A DNA stretch of 64,000 nucleotides, taken from Sclerotiophoma versabilis (Eukaryota; Ascomycota; Dothideomycetes; Pleosporales; Didymellaceae). The stretch is taken from the NCBI GenBank assembly GCA_012274445.1, contig JAAROD010000004.1:2356001-2420000 (forward strand), written 5' to 3'. Under the pieces are notes generated by a model. The model did not search any database, was not told the DNA's origin, and was given only the letters and a program-made list of their open reading frames with translations. Positions 42,083 through 52,021 of this stretch are shown one piece after another (position 1 is the first letter of the stretch; every line of letters begins with the position of its first letter). The position numbers were made by a program, and so were the translations under genes.

Positions 42083-45000
42083 TTACGCCCCTGTGCCAAC
42101 ACTTCCCTGACTATCCTGTCTCTTAGGCAAGCTACCCGCCCCACTAGACTCAGCAATGCTCCCCCTCTTTCCCAACGTCGACATGCTTCCCTCACTGCCT
42201 TGTCTCCTGCCTGCAATGCCGCTAGTGTTGCTGAATCCCATCTCGCTTATGCCGCCGATTCTTTCCGCTGCAGCTCCTCGTCCTATGATACTGGACCCTA
42301 GCGACCAGTCTCTGTGTGCAGGGCTGGCTTCGCGTATACTGATCGCTGGTGGTAGGCCCAGGCTGGGAATGTTGTTATCAAGAACAGGCATGATACGAGG
42401 CGATGGCGATGGCGCCTGCTTGAACGCCTCGTTGTAGAACTGCGAAAGCAGGCCTGGGTCCGAACAGAAGGCTTCTAGTTCATCCTTGACCTGCTCAGGC
42501 GTCTGCATTGCCGCCGCTGTAGGTGGCGGCTGGGCTGCAGCATGCTTCTCCAACGCCGTATGCAGTAGACTGGAGTCCTGCACAGGCCTTGCCAAAGGAC
42601 TCGAGAATGGGCTTCGATGCGGGTTTGCACGCTCGACGGCAGGCGTGGATGGTAGTCTGCTACTTTGACTACCATCTGTTGTAGCTTTCTTGTGTTCGTG
42701 AAGGTCGAGTGGTCTGATCCGGCTCATGTCTTTGGCGCGACTGTGCGCAAGCCGGTTTGCTAGCACCATGAAATTGCCGTCTTCGGTGATCTGGGCAAGT
42801 AAGCCCCCAGTTCGGTGTATAAATTGTGTGTATTTATAGTCTGGATTGCCCCACGAATAGGACACTTCAATGTCAGGAGGAAACGCGCTCGCAGCCTCCA
42901 TGTCGAGCACAAAGTTGAGCTTTCTCAGCAGTGCTTTGTGATATGTGAATCTGTCGGTTCGCGAGTATTGAGGCGAGAAGTGCATCGAGTCCCACATGGC
43001 CTCCGTTTGGTTCTGGGGAGGCTGCATCGCAAGTTTGATATGATACGGTGTACGGAAGGGGTGGTAGTCCGTGATGTTGGCAAGTTCGGCAATGGGCACT
43101 TCGACAAGCTTGAGGCCGTACTTCTCCACGCTGGTAGCCCAAGTAACGATTGCGTCCTCGATGAGCTTTGCCGTAACATTCATCCAGTCAATACGGATAT
43201 GATAGCAGTTGTCTGGATTATGGACGAGGTCGTAATGTAGCGAGATGATCTCTGGCCGGTATGAACGTCTCCTGGGGTCAACGTCGTAACGCATTGCGCG
43301 CGATAACGTGACCTTTCTTTTAGCGGCGCCTGCTCGTGTAGGTGTCTTCTCACCCTCTTTCACCGAGTCGGAAGCATTGGACGATGATTCTGCCGTGCTT
43401 GGCCTGGACATAACGCCCTTAGCAGTGAGTGGCGATGCTCTTGGTCCTTCAAGAAGTGGCGTGGAAGGGACAGATTTGTCGGCTTTGCGCAAGCTGAACC
43501 AACCAGCACGCGACTCTGCCCTTGGAGCCCGATACTCGGGTGCAATTTGGAAGAAAAAGTTGCCATCACGGAATTGGTGCCGCCGTTGAACGTGCTGAAA
43601 CAAGCCCTTCTCCATCAGTTGGTTGCCAATTTCGACTGCACCTTCACGACTGTCTATGTCCTTGAAGTTGTTCAATAACCAATTGGTGAGATCAAAGCCC
43701 AAGAAACAGTTGTAATGGATTTTCCAGTGCCAGCGCCGGTCGAGCATCTGTATTCCTTTCTCGCCTTGGAGGTCTTCGGCGAGCTTCTTCAGGTCAATAT
43801 TCGACGTGGAGTATTTATCTGCGTCAGAAACTATCGAACCCGGAAGCTCATTATCAGAAGTATTGTATAGAGTGTTGACAGGACCAGTTGCAACCACAGC
43901 CGAAGGATCACGGGTATGATACTCGATTGCTAGAGGGTTAGGGTCTTTCTGTTTTGAGGAAGTTGTACCGTGCGAAAAGCGCTCCTCTGGGGGGAAGTAA
44001 CGATATCTTTGCCATAACTGCGTGAGCTTTCTGATGCCCTCTAGCCTAACCTCTTCTTCCGAGTCTTCAGCGAGCATAGGTAACGGTCGACGATTCACGG
44101 AGGGTATCTCAACAGGTATCAGAACGAATCGCGCCCTCCAGAATCGTAGGACATCAGAGAATTCATCTTGGTAACCGGCAAGGAAGGTGTCGATGAAGTT
44201 CCAATTATACTCCTTACGAGGTGGATGCAAGACAATGTCTCGCGGATCATACGTTGGCTCGAAAGCAGTTCGTATGTACGGTCTGTAGGGTAACGGCGCG
44301 TCGATGCCTGCTGGAGACTCTAATGCTGTGGTAGGCTTCCGATGGTACCGCTTCACTTCTACCTCACCACTAGCGACACAGACCAGTTGATGAATGCTGG
44401 TGCCGACCGTCATAAATACGGTGTCTCCATCTGAAGTCATATACTCTGGTGCCAAAATACTGGCCAAGGACTTCTCCTGCCTCCCAGAGAACTCTGCAAC
44501 TGCAGGACCTGTGCAGATCTGGAATCCATGTGATAGCCGAAATGCAACGAGCTCACGAATCAGGGTCTCTCTTCCTCGGGGAGCCTCCAATATCTCGTCA
44601 TCATCGCTTTGAGTAATCTTGTATGGACTTTCGTTGTACTCAGATGAGAGCTGTTCCGCGGTCGGAAACCATTCCTGCGTCAGAGGTACAGCAGCGGGCG
44701 AGCAAAGTGACCTCCATTTCATGGTCCCGGTCCGTAAAGTTCTGGGAAATACATGATGCCATCGACGATATTGACTCATGGTGTTCATGATGTTCTTTTT
44801 TGGATTGCATGGGTTCACCAAGACAGCCCAAGGTGCAATTGCACTGGTCGGTGACAAGGTCTTCGGTACATCTTTCGCCCCTCCGCTCGATGACAGATCC
44901 AAGTTTGGCTTCGTATCGCCCTTACCGGCAATGAGGAATGTCGATCCGGGATCCTTCTTGACCGAGCTTGGATGTGATGGGACTGAGGTCCGTCGTTTTC

Positions 45001-47928
45001 GCATCTCACGCACGGTTTCAACAGAACGACTGCTTTGGTCGGGAGAAGGCGAGCCAGTCGATGAAAGACCAGCACGTGAGGATGATCGAATCGCGATTGG
45101 CTGAGAAGGTTTCTCAGTCGAGGTCAGTCTAGTGCTTGCTAGCCTCTCTGCAATCGCACCCTTCTGACTCTTCTCCACTGTAAGCATTGCGGGTTTCACC
45201 TTTCCTTGTGTAATGTCCGTGGTGGCGTCTCCTAAGGTCGGCTTGGCTGGGGTAGCCTTCCCACCAAAGCTGATTTGCCTCAAGAACCAGTTTGATGGTC
45301 GATGCTTCAGCTGCTCCTTTGCTGGCACCGGGGTAGCAGCGACAGGAACTGGAGGTAAACCAACTCTCCTCGGTGGAGAGTGGCCTCGACTTGGTGCAGG
45401 CGATTGATTTGGGGTAGTATGAACTGACCTTCGGTTGGCATTGGAATCGCCAGAGCGACCTCGTCGGTGCATATTGGGACGAGGGTTTTCAGCCGTGATA
45501 TGTCCAAAGAGATTCTGCCGCCGCAGCACATCAGCTCGTGGCATGCCTGCCGGCCCATTCTCCGGAAAGCGGTGAGAGCTGCTGCGAGGGGAGGGATCTT
45601 CCATGCCTCTCGACTTGACGTGAGGGGCTTGATGCATAGTCATATCTGGGGATAGTCGCACGTGCCTCCCCATTGTCGTTCGATTGCTCCGATAGGATGT
45701 CGATAGAAAGGAATCCTTCAATGGACCTGATGATGCATTCGATTGCGGATCCCCCTGAGCTTTCTCTTTGCCGCCTTGTCGACGATTGTTCGAGAGTAGT
45801 TCGCTTGAAGGAGAAAATATGCTATTATCGTATTCCTCCATCCACGTCCTGTAAGTCGTTTTTCTCGGGTCCGAATAGTCTCGTTCACCTTTGGAAGAGA
45901 ACGACCCAATGGCAGTGGTGGCAATATCCAGAGCTGCAGTGCTTGTTCGAGCTCTGTTTCCTTCAACCTCTCCAGGCACCTGGGGGTAGCGGTGCTCCTC
46001 TTCCAGATAGGGCAGCGAGATGTCACCAAGCTCGTTCTCAATGACGCCCATCATCTGCAGCTCGTAAAGACGACACCTTAGCGCAAAGGTCCGCCGTTTC
46101 TTGTGAGAACGTTTTATGACTCTGTCCGCAGTCCTTGTCTTGGTCAACTCAAGTACGTCGTCTGACGGTCTGGACCAGAAGGAAACATCCACCCAGTATG
46201 GCATTGCGAACTTCCAGTCATCTCTGGTGTCTGTCGTTGGGGCTGTCAAACCGCTGATGTCAGGAGGAGGGGACGCAAGATCTGTGTGAGGTATAGAACC
46301 GAAATTGGGCTGGCTTTGCTTTGGGGTTTTCTCATCAAGCTCGCTTATAATTCCTGCTGATCCGTAGATACCTTTCTTACGATCGGTAGTGGTGTCTGAC
46401 ACAAGCGAAGGAGTTCGATACTTGAAGAGTGGTACTGAATGAAGAGGCATGGGTGACAGACACACAAGGTCGATACCTATGCCAGACCCAATCAACGTGT
46501 CCGTTGTCAATTTCAGCATATTGTAATCAACCTCAAACACGCCTGTCCCGGGAGTGATCACAATCACAGAGATGCCAGTCCTGACCAAGTCTCGGTCAAT
46601 GTGGTCGTGCGCAAACTGCGCCGCAGCTAGGTTGATGGCTTCGAGAATGTTTCCCTGGCTTGCTGACGATGGCTTGCCGGCAATGATGGTGCTGGCCTCT
46701 GATTCTTGCGCCTCATTCTCGTCGCTTGATGCATCGATTGTCTCTTTGATTGGCTTTGCTATCAGCGACACCTCTCGAAGGAATGCCCGAAACTCGAGTT
46801 TCAACTGATGCAAGATCTTGATCCAGTCTCCGCTAGCTATATCGCTGACAACAACTCGATAGTAGTCCCTGAAGTTGCCAGCGCTGGCTTCTGCATCATT
46901 ATTGCTGGTTGTGTCGTCAGGACGATCTATCGAGGCTTCTCCATCGTATTGCATGCGCGTGAACAGAATGATCGTCACCACGTGCTTCGCGTTGATTTTG
47001 AGCCATCTTTTGAATAGATCGGGGAGGAAGCCGCTGACAACTTTGTTGAACATGATCTCGCCGGCGCCCTCAGCGTCAAAGTCCCACATTTCCCTAGACA
47101 TCTGGATGAATAACACGTACCGAGCCGATTCACTGCGGAAAACTGGTTTGGTTGTTGGCGAAAAATATCCAGAATGCACGGACTGCCCGTCGATATAGAT
47201 TTGCTTTACGGTAGCTTTGATCGTGCCCATAAACAGGACCTTCTGGCCACGATAGACGGTCCTTTTACTGAGTTCTGCTATGGCCATACGCCACATGTCT
47301 GCTCTCGCGAGATATTCATCACGAAACACAAGTTCAACATGGTGAGCTTCATGCCTAGCTTCGTCGGCCTATTAAACGTCAGCCAATTCAAGAGCCTCGA
47401 TGCAAAGCTTCCTACCTCAGTAACGATAACCTGCATGCGATTTCGAAATCCAAAGACTTTGGCAATCTTCTCTGCTATAGAGATTTGCAAATTTGCATGC
47501 TTCGCCTTGAGATCCTGTGGGAGCGGCTTCGAGGCAAAGATGTATGTCTTCTCCGTGTCAACATCATGACCGCCTGGGACTGCAGATCCGTTCTCATCAA
47601 TGGTTCTCGAGAAAGATCCTCTTCGGCTCTTTCGTGACTGAGCATCCGTGGCATCCTTGGATAGAGGCTCTGTCTTGGCTGGAGTTGCGTCATATGTTGG
47701 AGCCTTAGCGGGTGATGAGAAGTCTCGTACAGCTGTACCAGCATGAACGGCCACTATCTGAAGCAGGGTCCCTGGTGTAGTTGGAAGTTCGGGGAATTTA
47801 TCGCAATTGAAAACAATGTCGTCCCTGGAGAAGTTCTCATCATGAGTCCACAGGGTGCATATCTTCTGCACCCTGCTTTGTTTCGAACTTGTCATTGACT
47901 TGGACATTTCAGCCGCTCTCGAACGCAT
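42083..47928 (-). CDS. IML1: Iml1 / DEPDC5, GATOR1-SEACIT subunit
   Basis: Two exons, 47928-47416 and 47368-42083, give 1932 aa. The 47-nt intron (GTAGGA...AATAG) is phase 0. The joint reads IVTEADEARHEAHHVELVFR, a family-like sequence. The N-terminal part has YLARADMWRMAIAEL and RGQKVLFMGTIKATVKQIYI. A von Willebrand-like core follows (ARYVLFIQMSREMWDFD, KHVVTIILFTRMQYDG, GISVIVITPGTGVFEVDY). The DEP domain lies near residues 1370-1440 (RRWHWKIHYNCFLGFDLTNW, GLFQHVQRRHQFRDGNFFF). The conserved C-terminus contains YHIRIDWMNVTAKLIEDAI. The Npr2-Npr3-Iml1 complex is the GAP for Gtr1/RagA and turns TORC1 off when amino acids are scarce; Iml1 also matters for autophagy. A start at the Met seven codons later is possible. 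Confidence 0.94.
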
Positions 47929-48248
47929 GCCGTCATGTCGTGTCTGGATTCTTGCGCATTAGTCCAATTACTGCTGGCAGGGATGGCGCGAGGTCAGTTA
48001 GCGCACATGTAAGCAATTCAGGAGCGCGTGAAATATGGGAAGATAATGCCTCTTGGAGGAGTAACAATGAGAGGTCGTTCTTAGTTGAGTTCATCATCCA
48101 GAAGCAGGAACGCGGCTCGTCCGCGGGAGAAGGCGCGCCCCACTACGTCCGAAGTGGAAAGGCCAAATTCGCGACAACTTGCAACACGTTAGCTGGCAGT
48201 GGGGAACGTCGTAGGTAGACACAAACACGCGAAGAGCACCACCCCAAG
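47929..48248. promoter_or_regulatory. Bidirectional promoter region IML1/ALG2
   Basis: 320 nt between the divergent start codons. No separate feature was recognised in it. Confidence 0.45.
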
Positions 48249-49714
48249 ATGGAAGAGAAGAAAGAGCACGTTGTCTTCTTCCACCCGGATCTGGGCATTG
48301 GCGGAGCTGAGAGGCTCGTCATCGATGCTGCTGTGGGCCTACAAGCTCGAGGACACAAGGTGACCATCTTCACTTCGTTCTGTGATCCAAATCACTGCTT
48401 CGATGAGGCGCGCGATGGTAAGTGACCCTACTGCTGCGGCGCCCTCCCGCCCATGCTCATGTATAGAGAAGGTAGCTGAGACTTGACCTTCATCGTAAAG
48501 GTACCCTCGACGTCCGTGTGCGCGGCGCAACCATCATACCGGCGACCTTTCTCGGCCGCTTCGCTATTCTTTGCGCCATCTTACGCCAAGTGCACCTCGT
48601 CCTGCAAATCGCTATGTTCTCGGACGAGCTCGCTAAGCTCACACCCACGTCCTTCTTCGTGGACCAACTCAGCGCCAGTATCCCTCTTCTGCGCCTGCTG
48701 CAGCCTCGTCCGCGCATCATCTTCTACTGCCACTTCCCTGACAAGCTGCTCGCGAAGAGGGGTAGTCCGCTGAAGTCACTCTACCGCCTACCATTCGATT
48801 GGCTAGAGAGCTGGAGCACAGGATGCAGCGACACCATTGTTGTAAACAGCAAGTTTACAAAGAGTGTCTTCGCTGAGGCCTTCCCCAGCTTGCAGCATCG
48901 AAAGCCTGGTGTTATATACCCGTGCGTCGATACCAGCGATGGTAGCCATCTTGACGAAATCACGCCGCTGTGGAAGGACAAGAAAGTGCTTCTTAGCATT
49001 AATCGGTTCGAGAAGAAGAAGGATGTTGCGTTGGCAGTGAAGGCATTTGCAGGGTTATCACCCTCAGAGCGCCAGTGTGCGCGTCTCGTTATCGCAGGTG
49101 GTTATGATCCTCGAGTTCCGGAGAACGTTTCCACATACACCGAACTTCGCGAACTGGCCGACTCCCTGCGCCTCAAGCACGCAACAGCGAAGAACGTCAT
49201 TACTGCGCAGGCCATACCCGAAGATATCTCGGTGGTCTTCCTCCACTCCGTTCCAAACGCCTTGAAGTCCACGCTCCTCTCCACCTCGCGCCTTCTTATC
49301 TACACTCCGCGTCATGAGCATTTTGGCATCGTGCCATTAGAGGCAATGCTCGCTGGTACTCCGGTCCTAGCTGCAAACGAAGGAGGGCCAACAGAAACAG
49401 TCATCAGCGGACGGACAGGCTGGCTTAGAGATGTAAGCAAGGTCAATGACTGGACGGAAGTCATGCGCATCGCACTGGAGGATGGCAATGGTGAGCAAAG
49501 GTTGAAGGAAATGGGCAAATGGGGCAGAGAACGTGTCATTGCCGAGTTCTCAAAGGAGAAGATGGCTGAGAGACTCGAGACAGAGATATGTGACATGCTG
49601 AAGAAGCAAGAACGCCCACCGTTGACGCCCTTTGCTGTATTGTTATTTGCCGTTGCTTCGATGGGCGTGCTGGTGGCCGTAACTATCTGGCTGGTGACTG
49701 AGAAGGATCTGTAG
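48249..49714 (+). CDS. ALG2: Alg2 mannosyltransferase (N-glycan precursor)
   Basis: Two exons, 48249-48417 and 48501-49714, give 460 aa. The 83-nt intron (GTAAGT...GTAAAG) is phase 1. The N-terminus [20 protein letters not shown] is the family signature for binding dolichol-linked acceptor. The GT-B fold continues with [36 protein letters not shown] and [17 protein letters not shown]. The retaining GT4 motif is [19 protein letters not shown] with the two glutamates of E(x7)E, followed by [11 protein letters not shown]-terminal membrane helix ([20 protein letters not shown]) is present. Alg2 adds the alpha-1,3 and alpha-1,6 mannoses to Man1GlcNAc2-PP-dolichol on the cytosolic face of the ER. 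Length is standard. Confidence 0.95.
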
Positions 49715-49925
49715 AGAAGTCATGACCATCAACATACATCACGAACAGAGAAATTTAAAACAACTTTGGTATCTCGAGTTTTTCTCTTCGTCGTCTTGTA
49801 TCGCGCAACTTGAACGTCTGCAGTGTCCTATAAACCTTATCTTAACTCAGCGACAATTGCAAAAACGAATCTGCCGACTTCCGACCTTGCGCTTTGCATT
49901 GGTCTGGACAACACTAAACATAAGC

Positions 49926-49930
49926 AAAAA
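49926..49930 (-). terminator. Pol III T5 terminator of the tRNA-Gln gene
   Basis: Five T residues on the minus strand start four nt after the discriminator base of the tRNA. A run of at least four T is the standard Pol III stop. Confidence 0.7.
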
Positions 49931-49968
49931 GAAAGGTCCATCCCAGATTCGAACAGGGGTTGCCGGAA

Positions 49969-49983
49969 GGTTTCGATGATGAG
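49969..49983 (-). other. Canonical anticodon-loop tRNA intron, 15 nt
   Basis: CTCATCATCGAAACC lies between position 37 (A) and position 38 (T) of the tRNA-Gln anticodon loop. This is the only place where nuclear tRNA introns normally occur and where the tRNA splicing endonuclease cuts. Confidence 0.65.
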
Positions 49984-50009
49984 TCAAAATCCGGAGTGAT
50001 AACCACTAC

Positions 50010-50060
50010 CTATTGACGGATTAGTTGATATTGTGGGACGTAGGTGATGAGTGAGCTTAC
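50010..50060 (-). other. 51-nt spliceosomal-type intron-like insert in the tRNA D-arm
   Basis: On the minus strand the segment starts GTAAGC, contains ATCAACTAATCC (branch-site-like CTAAT about 12 nt from the end) and finishes GTCAATAG. Its length and all three signals match the mRNA introns of neighbouring genes (47-66 nt, GTAAGY, CTAAC/CTAAT, TAG). Excision joins ...TTAGT to GTAGTGG... and restores a normal D-arm. GTA is repeated at both ends, so the exact insertion point is ambiguous by up to three bases. Confidence 0.7.
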
Positions 50061-50080
50061 ACTAATGGACCAGATTGCTA

Positions 50081-50110
50081 GTTTTGATGACAAAGCAAAA
50101 TCATCAAAAC
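50081..50110. repeat. 10-bp perfect inverted repeat with 10-nt loop, upstream of the tRNA
   Basis: GTTTTGATGA (50081-50090) and TCATCAAAAC (50101-50110) are exact inverted copies around CAAAGCAAAA. The hairpin ends nine nt before the tRNA 5' end at 50071 and lies between the TATATAA and the tRNA. Confidence 0.85.
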
Positions 50111-50117
50111 TTATATA
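50111..50117 (-). promoter_or_regulatory. TATATAA upstream of the tRNA-Gln gene
   Basis: TATATAA on the minus strand lies 40-46 nt upstream of the mature tRNA 5' end. Fission yeast and some other fungi need such a box for TFIIIB to find tRNA genes. Confidence 0.5.
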
Positions 50118-51051
50118 CATCATTTATTGATCTTGATCATCGTATCTTGGTGTTTGGGTGCCGATCGCAAGCAATTGAGACTTGCTAACAGTAATGAAGC
50201 AGGACCCCTAGTGCTGCCCCTCATTCTCGTCGTTCCTTGCTGCGCCGCGACCGTCGATCTAAAGCGCAACGCCAGTAGCCTCTAGTGACATCACGACTGC
50301 TAGACTCTATTGTGGATGTACATGAGGGTCGTCGCGCTAGACACAGGGACCGCATTGTTCGTTTTTCTTTTAGATTGTTGCACCGTAATTCTCAAACTGG
50401 CAACATGGCTGCTGTAGTGTATATCCCACAGCGATAACACCGTATAATCGTACCCGATGCCTTAGGGCGCTCTCTCAACAATGAACGGATGCTCTCTCAA
50501 CCATGAATTATTGCACGTCGAAGACCAAAACAGTACTGCACACGAATTGGATAGATCCATCTCCAGGTCTTCGGATTTCGTCCCCAAGCGTTAGTCGACG
50601 GCAAGCTTGACCTCGATAGACAGTCAAGGTACTCCTACCCGACCAAATGCGCCCTCGATGCCGCTTGCCGTCTTGATCTTGCCGCACACGCACAACTACA
50701 GCCCTCTTCCTTGCTGGTAGGAGCACTATGATGTCGTTGGGAGTGCCGCTGCAGCTCTGCGCGATCCATGTGGTTTGACTACGAACACATGCCCCTCAAT
50801 CGCAGATAACGATACATCAAGAAGCGCCGCGACATGTCACCTACCCCGCGGAGGCAAACTTGAGGCTTAAGCGCTTGAGGATGTGAAACAAGGTACGCGA
50901 GGTTGTGTCCGAATGATCCGCCAAGACCTACGTCAGGGAACTGTAATTGGTGGAGTGGACCTTGCGTTGTGGGAGTGCGAAAGGTACAAACAGGTGAGAA
51001 ACGAGATCTCGATCGACGGCACTACCCTCCAGCTACCTCTATCAAAGCGCA
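50118..51051. other. Intergenic, no gene recognised
   Basis: About 930 nt between the tRNA TATA element and the caleosin start. Short frames, including one overlapping the caleosin start in another frame, have no protein character. It probably contains the caleosin promoter and leader. Confidence 0.45.
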
Positions 51052-52021
51052 ATGCCGGTTTACATCAACCTCCTCTCCAATTTCAGGATCGATTTCAACC
51101 TCAGAGGCAACAATCCGGCCATCAGCGCGCTATCCAATGAATCCGCGGAGGTGGAAGACGCTGAGCAGGGAAGCGACGGTAGAAAGATGGATGTGCGAAG
51201 GATTTCCGACTCGCCGTCAAATTCAACTTTAGTCGGTGAGGAACACCATGAGCACCCTCAATGGATCGCTGGTGTGGGAGATATAGTCGGACCTGGTGAT
51301 TGGAGCGACAAGCCACGATGGTCGATCTCGGGACGAGAGCCATACCGATCTTTTAGTACCTACCGTGGTTCCAGCAGAATGGCTGTAGCTGGGTATGATA
51401 GTCCTACTGGATCTGATCACCTCCAGGGCAAGGCCAGCTACACCCGTACTGCGCTCCAGCGGCACTGCGACTTCTGGGATACCGACGGAGACGGCCTCAT
51501 CTACCCCTGGGACATCTACAGAGGCTTTCGACGACTGGGCTTTCACTTCACTCTCTGCCTCTGGGCTGCAGTAACCATGGCAATATGTGCATCGTACAAC
51601 ACCCACACCAGTTACATCCCCCATCCGCTGTTCGCCATCAATCTGAACAACATCAACTCCAACAGACATGGCAGCAGCACCGGCACTTACGATATGGATG
51701 GCGAGCTAGATGAGCGCAGATTCGAAGCCATATTTCAGAAGTATGCGCGAGGCAAAGACTATCTGACATTGTGGAGCACATACAATGTATGGCGAAATCA
51801 GCGCTGTGGACTCGATTTCTTCGGCTGGTTCGCCGGCGGGCTTGAATGTAAGTGCGTAGAGCTCCAGGAAGTGCAATCGCTAACGATGAGTAGGGATTGC
51901 CATGTATATTCTGCTCTGGCCTGAGGACGGAGTAATGAGCAAGGCTGACGTTCGTGGTGTTTTTGATGGGTCAATATTTTATACGATTGCAGAACAGCGT
52001 GCAAGGATAGAAGGGTCTTGA
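51052..52021 (+). CDS. Caleosin/peroxygenase-family protein
   Basis: Two exons, 51052-51847 and 51894-52021, give 307 aa. The 46-nt intron (GTAAGT...GAGTAG) is phase 1. A polar N-terminal extension of about 130 residues, unlike plant caleosins, is followed by the caleosin domain. It has one EF-hand (DTDGDGLIYPWDIY, residues about 143-156) preceded by RHCDFW, with a conserved His. Next is a hydrophobic stretch (LCLWAAVTMAICAS) for lipid-droplet or membrane binding, then HPLFAINLNNINSNRHGSST, where the second conserved His sits, and GTYDMDGELDERRFEAIF. The C-terminus includes DFFGWFAGGLEWIAMYILLW and KADVRGVFDGSIFYTIAEQR. The two histidines hold the haem in peroxygenases, which use hydroperoxides to oxidise unsaturated fatty acids. 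Fungal members sit on lipid droplets and take part in oxylipin formation. Confidence 0.92.

Larger units (their letters stand above)
49934..50071 (-). tRNA. tRNA-Gln(TTG) with an anticodon-loop intron and a D-arm intron-like insert
   Basis: Read on the minus strand from 50071. The acceptor strands GGTCCAT (50071-50065) and ATGGACC (49941-49935) pair perfectly, with discriminator T, as usual for tRNA-Gln. T8 A9 and the D-stem half G10 T11 are followed by a 51-nt segment (50060-50010). The D-arm then resumes with GTAGTGGTTATCAC. The anticodon stem CCGGA/TCCGG is perfect. The loop reads TT-TTG-A, then a 15-nt intron (49983-49969) at the usual place after position 37, then T. The T-arm is CCCTG-TTCGAAT-CTGGG with one T-T mismatch; B box GTTCGAATC is intact. 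Removing both inserts gives a 72-nt cloverleaf. The insert splits the A box, although GGTAGTGG past it partly remakes one. The gene has an upstream TATATAA and a T5 terminator. It could also be a tRNA pseudogene damaged by an insertion. Confidence 0.75.

Noticed and set aside
49715..49979. Short plus-strand frame over the tRNA 3' half
   Set aside because: It overlaps the tRNA-Gln gene in antisense and is explained by it.
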